The translations under genes and the position numbers were made by a program. The notes under the pieces were generated by a model. The model did no database searches. It saw only the letters and a list, made by a program, of their open reading frames with translations, and was not told the origin of the DNA. A stretch of DNA of 64,000 nucleotides from Fibrobacterota bacterium (lineage in GTDB: Bacteria > Fibrobacterota > Fibrobacteria > UBA11236), in NCBI GenBank assembly GCA_947482115.1, contig CANKII010000002.1:62001-126000 (forward strand), given 5' to 3'. Below, in pieces: positions 60,411 to 64,000 of the stretch (position 1 is its first letter; the number at the start of each line of letters is the position of its first letter).

Positions 60411-61394
60411 GGCAGCGGCTTTTCGCAATCGATCATTCATTGCACGGCCCAATCCGATTTCCGGCAACAGCCGCGCATAAATAACGTTCAACCCGGAAGC
60501 ATCCAATCGATGCAAGGCTGCGAAGAGGTTCGTCGCCGCTTCGTGAAAATCCCCTTTTGTGGAAAGATTTTCAACCACAGCAAACCCTGCCAGAACAGGT
60601 TCGTTACCAAAGCAGATTAGACCTTCTCTTTCCCCCCGAACCCCCCAAGGGGGGGCACCCCCCTCTGGGGGGTTCGGGGGGATCAGCACCAACTTTGTTC
60701 TTGGCGCGTAATGACTGGGAAGATTCCCGGGAGATTGTGGGGAACTTTCCGAATCGTGGGAATGGATCGCAACCGGTTTTTTCAAAGTCACTTCAAGAAT
60801 TTCCAATGGAACACCGCCTGCGCGGAGCAAGGTGGGTTCTCCGTTGATCCAGCCGATGACAGTGGATTCCACACCCACCACACAAGGCCCACCGTCGAGA
60901 ATGCAATCAATGCCTGTGGAGAAATCCGCAGCGACATGATCCGCTTGAGTGGGACTCAAACGCCCGAAGGGATTGGCGCTGGGAGCCGCGAGCGGAATGT
61001 TGGCTTCGCGTAACAATGCTTGAGCGACCGGATGTGATGGCATGCGTATGGCGACGGTGTTCAATCCCGAGGTCGCCAGATCCGGAACGAGTTTTTGTTT
61101 GGGTAAAACCAAGGTCAGCGGACCGGGCCAGAAATGATCCATCAGGATTTTGGCTTCCGGCGGTAGTTGGTCGCAGAGTTTTTCGACCCAACTTCGATCT
61201 GCGATATGCACGATCAAAGGATCAAAGAACGGGCGTTGTTTGACGGAGAAAATTTTTGCCAGTGCCTGTGGATTCAAAGCGTCCCCTGCGAGTCCGTACA
61301 CCGTTTCCGTGGGCATGGCCACAAGGTTCCCTTGGCGCAAAGCATCGGCGGCGCGACGAATGTTTTCCGGTGTGGGGAGGAGGACGGGAATCAT
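60402..61394 (-). CDS. tsaC: L-threonylcarbamoyladenylate synthase with repeat-encoded linker
   Basis: 330 residues: YrdC domain (1-200: RQGNLVAMPTETVYGLAGDAL, KIFSVKQRPFFDPLIVHI, WPGPLTLVLP, LAAPSANPFGRLSPT, TVIGWINGEPTLLRAGG) and the Sua5 C-terminal domain (LPSHYAPRTKLVLI onward). It makes the precursor of tRNA t6A. Residues about 239-255 (PPNPPEGGAPPWGVRGE) come from a double hairpin at 60632-60681 placed early in the Sua5 domain. It follows the sulfate transporter genes by 4 bases and may be co-transcribed with them. Confidence 0.9.
   Translation of the reverse strand: MIPVLLPTPENIRRAADALRQGNLVAMPTETVYGLAGDALNPQALAKIFSVKQRPFFDPLIVHIADRSWVEKLCDQLPPEAKILMDHFWPGPLTLVLPKQKLVPDLATSGLNTVAIRMPSHPVAQALLREANIPLAAPSANPFGRLSPTQADHVAADFSTGIDCILDGGPCVVGVESTVIGWINGEPTLLRAGGVPLEILEVTLKKPVAIHSHDSESSPQSPGNLPSHYAPRTKLVLIPPNPPEGGAPPWGVRGEREGLICFGNEPVLAGFAVVENLSTKGDFHEAATNLFAALHRLDASGLNVIYARLLPEIGLGRAMNDRLRKAAATL
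60632..60681. repeat. 50-base double hairpin inserted in frame within the sua5/tsaC gene
   Basis: Perfect 16-bp outer stem ccccccgaacccccca (60632-60647) / tggggggttcgggggg (60666-60681) enclosing an inner G-run/C-run hairpin. Very stable, and translated in frame on the minus strand. Confidence 0.85.
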
Positions 61395-61398
61395 GCCA

Positions 61399-62250
61399 TC
61401 AAACGCTGTTTATTTTTGCGCGTTTCTCCACGATGGCCTTTACGATCAAAGTCAGGAACGCGAGAAAGCAAAGCAGGGAGGCCGCCGAAAAAGCGGACAC
61501 GAAGTTGTACTCGTTGTAAAGAATCTCCACTTGCAAAGGCAAAGTCGTGGTCTGTCCGCGAATGTGACCTGACACGACGGACACGGCTCCGAACTCGCCC
61601 ATGGCGCGTGCATTGGTGAGAATGACGCCGTAGAGAATCCCCCATTTGATATTGGGCAAAGTCACATGCCAGAAAGTCTGCCAGCCGCTCGCGCCCAAAG
61701 TGATCGCCGCTTCCTCCTCCTGGGTGCCTTGTTCCTGCATGAGCGGAATCAATTCCCGTGCCACCATGGGAAAGGTCACGAACAGGGTGGCCAGCACGAT
61801 TCCCGGAATGGCGAAGATCAGTTTGATGTCATGAGCTTCCAGCCACGGGCCGAGCCATCCCTGTTTGCCGAACAGCAACACATAAACCAGTCCTGCCACC
61901 ACGGGGGAGACGGCAAAGGGAAGATCGATGAGCGTGGTGAGAATGTTTTTTCCGGGAAATTCAAATTTGGCGATGGCCCACGCAGCCGCCACGCCGAAAG
62001 TCAGATTCAAGGGAACCGCAATGACGGCGATGAGCAAGGTGAGGCGGATGGAAAACAAGGTGTCCGCATCCGCGAAGGAATGGAAATAAGCCCACACACC
62101 TTTTTCAAAAGCGTTCACGAATACCGCAGCCAATGGCAGCAGCAACAAAAAGACGAGATAACCCACAGCCACGGCGATGAGCAGCCATTGAAACCACTTG
62201 GGTTCGGTGACGGCTTCGCGTTTACCGGGTTCAACTTTATTCGCATTCAT
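61399..62250 (-). CDS. cysW: Sulfate/thiosulfate ABC transporter permease CysW
   Basis: 283 residues with six hydrophobic helices and the EAA loop [31 protein letters not shown]. Segments [45 protein letters not shown] and [20 protein letters not shown] are CysW-like. It pairs with CysT; the start overlaps the cysT stop by 4 bases. No CysA ATPase gene follows; sua5 comes next, so the ATPase must be elsewhere. Confidence 0.9.
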   Translation of the reverse strand: MNANKVEPGKREAVTEPKWFQWLLIAVAVGYLVFLLLLPLAAVFVNAFEKGVWAYFHSFADADTLFSIRLTLLIAVIAVPLNLTFGVAAAWAIAKFEFPGKNILTTLIDLPFAVSPVVAGLVYVLLFGKQGWLGPWLEAHDIKLIFAIPGIVLATLFVTFPMVARELIPLMQEQGTQEEEAAITLGASGWQTFWHVTLPNIKWGILYGVILTNARAMGEFGAVSVVSGHIRGQTTTLPLQVEILYNEYNFVSAFSAASLLCFLAFLTLIVKAIVEKRAKINSV

Positions 62251-63119
62251 CGGATCGGAGCCTTGCTACCCACCCATTTTTGTAACAGATTGATGAACAG
62301 CAACAGGGAGAAGGACAACACCAGCATCACGCAGGCGATGGCGGTGGCTCCGGCGTAATTGTATTGCTCAAGTTTACTGACGATGATCAGCGGGACGATT
62401 TCCGTTTTCATCGGCATGTTGCCGGAAATGAAAATCACCGAGCCGTATTCGCCGAGTACGCGGGCAAAGGCGAGAGAGCCGCCGGTGAAAAGGGGAGGGA
62501 GCAAAGTCGGGAAAATCACCTTGGAAAAAGTCTGCCAGCGGTTGGCCCCCAGCGATGCGGCCGCTTCTTCCACTTCCCTGTCCAAGTCCTCAATCACCGG
62601 TTGCAAAGTGCGGACGACGAAGGGCAGGCCGATGAAAATCAACGCCACTGTGATGCCCAGCGGAGTGTAGGCCACTTGAATGCCGAATCGATCCAATATG
62701 GATCCAATCCATCCGGTGGGCGCGTAAATCTCGGTGAGGGCAATACCCGCGACGGCGGTGGGTAATGCGAAAGGCAAATCAACCATGGAATCCAGCAAGC
62801 CTCTTCCGGGAAATCGGTAACGGACCAGCACCCATGCCACCAGCAATCCGAAGAAGGTGTTGACTCCCGCCGCTTCCGCCGAAGAAACGAAAGTCAAACG
62901 GAAAGCCAGCAACACTTCACGGTCGGTGAAGATTTCCTTGAATTGCGCCCATGTCAGCAAAGACGCTTTGAAAAAAGTGGCGGAGAGCGGAATGAGCACC
63001 AACAGGCTCAGGTAGAGCGTGGTGAAACCCAAAGTCAGGCCAAAGCCGGGAATGATGGAAGCGGTTTTCTTCCTTCTCTTTCCGGTTGCCTGAATCTTTT
63101 CCGCGACTGCTGCGTTCAC
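62247..63119 (-). CDS. cysT: Sulfate/thiosulfate ABC transporter permease CysT
   Basis: 290 residues, six helices: [48 protein letters not shown], and the EAA loop [30 protein letters not shown], followed by [23 protein letters not shown]. Begins 3 bases after the binding-protein gene. Confidence 0.9.
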   Translation of the reverse strand: MNAAVAEKIQATGKRRKKTASIIPGFGLTLGFTTLYLSLLVLIPLSATFFKASLLTWAQFKEIFTDREVLLAFRLTFVSSAEAAGVNTFFGLLVAWVLVRYRFPGRGLLDSMVDLPFALPTAVAGIALTEIYAPTGWIGSILDRFGIQVAYTPLGITVALIFIGLPFVVRTLQPVIEDLDREVEEAAASLGANRWQTFSKVIFPTLLPPLFTGGSLAFARVLGEYGSVIFISGNMPMKTEIVPLIIVSKLEQYNYAGATAIACVMLVLSFSLLLFINLLQKWVGSKAPIR

Positions 63120-63122
63120 GCC

Positions 63123-64000
63123 TTACTTGCCTTCCTTTTGGATTTGATCGAACACGCCGCCGTCCGCAAAATGGACTTTCTGAGCCTTCTGCCATCCGCC
63201 AAACAGGTCTTTAATGGTAAAAAGACTCACCTGTGGAAAGGACGCAGCGTATTTGTCCGCCGCTTTTTTGGAAATCGGACGGTAGAAATTTCGCGCCGCC
63301 ACATCCTGTCCTTCATCCGAGTACAGATATTCCAGATAAGCCCGCGCCACTTTTGCAGTACCGTGTTTGGACGCGACGCGATCCACTAAGGCCACGGGAG
63401 GTTCTGCGAGAATGCTAATGGAGGGAGTGACGATTTCCACTCTCCCCGCGCCCAGTTCTTTCACGGCCAGTTGGGCTTCATTCTCCCACGCGAGCAACAC
63501 ATCGCCTATGCGTCGCTGCACAAAGGTGGTTGTTGCACCGCGCGCACCTGCATCCAACACAGGTACGTTCTTGTACATGCGCTTCACAAAGTCGCGCGCT
63601 TTTGCGGAATCGCCATTGTTCTTCTTGAGCGCAAAACCCCATGCCGCGAGATACGCCCAGCGTGCCCCGCCGGAGGTTTTCGGATTGGGTGTGATGACGG
63701 CGATTCCCTGTTTCACCACGTCATCCCAGTCCTTGATGTGCTTGGGATTTCCCTTGCGAACCAGAAAGACGATGGTGGAAGTGTAAGGCGTGCTGTTGTT
63801 GGGCAGCAAAGTCTGCCAGTTCTTCGGAAGCAACTGTGCCTTTTCGGAAATGGCGTCGATGTCATAGGCCAATGCCAAAGTCACCACGTCGGCATCAAGT
63901 CCATCGATCACGGAGCGCGCCTGTTTCCCCGACCCGCCATGCGATTGGGAAACGCTGAGGTCTTGTCCGGTTTTCCCCTTCCAATAATTGGCGAACACCT
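63123..64000 (-). CDS. sbp: Periplasmic sulfate-binding protein, 5'-truncated by window edge
   Basis: Type II binding protein of the Sbp/CysP family. Its signal peptide and first strand lie beyond the right edge. Visible are [36 protein letters not shown], the [39 protein letters not shown] core, and [19 protein letters not shown]. Delivers sulfate or thiosulfate to CysTW. The in-frame GTG at 63998 is not the true start. Confidence 0.92.
   Translation of the reverse strand, partial: VFANYWKGKTGQDLSVSQSHGGSGKQARSVIDGLDADVVTLALAYDIDAISEKAQLLPKNWQTLLPNNSTPYTSTIVFLVRKGNPKHIKDWDDVVKQGIAVITPNPKTSGGARWAYLAAWGFALKKNNGDSAKARDFVKRMYKNVPVLDAGARGATTTFVQRRIGDVLLAWENEAQLAVKELGAGRVEIVTPSISILAEPPVALVDRVASKHGTAKVARAYLEYLYSDEGQDVAARNFYRPISKKAADKYAASFPQVSLFTIKDLFGGWQKAQKVHFADGGVFDQIQKEGK

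Overview
The window (about 64 kb) is bacterial chromosome from a Gram-negative organism of the Fibrobacterota/Bacteroidota/Chlorobiota (FCB) group. I favour a Fibrobacterota-like lineage, inferred from gene content and not proven. Pointers are secreted enzymes with C-terminal sorting-like tails (malectin, ThuA, GH5 and redoxin proteins), a fabV-sdhCAB cluster with a five-helix type succinate dehydrogenase cytochrome b, Omp28, DUF6029-like and DUF6588-like envelope proteins, and many exported beta-barrels. There is no rRNA and no CRISPR array; one tRNA (Leu, anticodon CAG) is present.

Layout. 1-7.6 kb: 3' end of glpD, secreted carbohydrate-active proteins, and between them a rearranged, AT-rich accessory zone. 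That zone holds a VOC protein, a two-gene ATPase + TOPRIM-like (DUF4276-type) putative defence module, and three decapitated gene remnants: a second glpD 3' end, a dinB 5' end and a cusA-type 3' end. 7.7-17.3 kb: pyrD, an MFS transporter, aconitase, pyrE, a GH5 endoglucanase, hypothetical proteins and dnaN. 17.4-26.5 kb: fabV and sdhCAB, followed by an extracytoplasmic thiol-redox group (thioredoxin/beta-barrel fusion, Omp28 lipoprotein, CxxC redoxin). 26.6-44.7 kb: an envelope-stress and copper block. A seven-gene minus-strand operon (spy-tolC-macA-macB-permease-cpxR-cpxA type) diverges from copA, an outer membrane protein, a Cys/His-rich exported protein, cusCBA and a DUF3347 protein. 44.7-47.7 kb: small accessory genes, OsmC, a PIN/RHH toxin-antitoxin pair with a visible operator, and an orphan chimeric antitoxin-like protein. 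47.8-64 kb: nfnAB, a LamG lipoprotein, tRNA-Leu, arsC-aqpS, a thyA-folA-mgtE-methyltransferase-pif1 run, a DUF6588-like protein, an adenosine-kinase-like gene, sua5 and a sulfate ABC transporter running off the right edge.

The most unusual signal is a set of short palindromic (REP-like) repeats that lie not only between genes but in frame inside coding sequences. They add a loop to thymidylate synthase, a linker to Sua5, an N-terminal extension to CusA, half of the signal peptide of the Omp28 lipoprotein, and a replacement C-terminus to the GH5 enzyme. The second notable theme is the scar-bounded ATPase/TOPRIM module. The third is an antitoxin tail motif shared by two proteins with unrelated N-termini. 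All functional calls are from reading sequence by eye; no database search was run.
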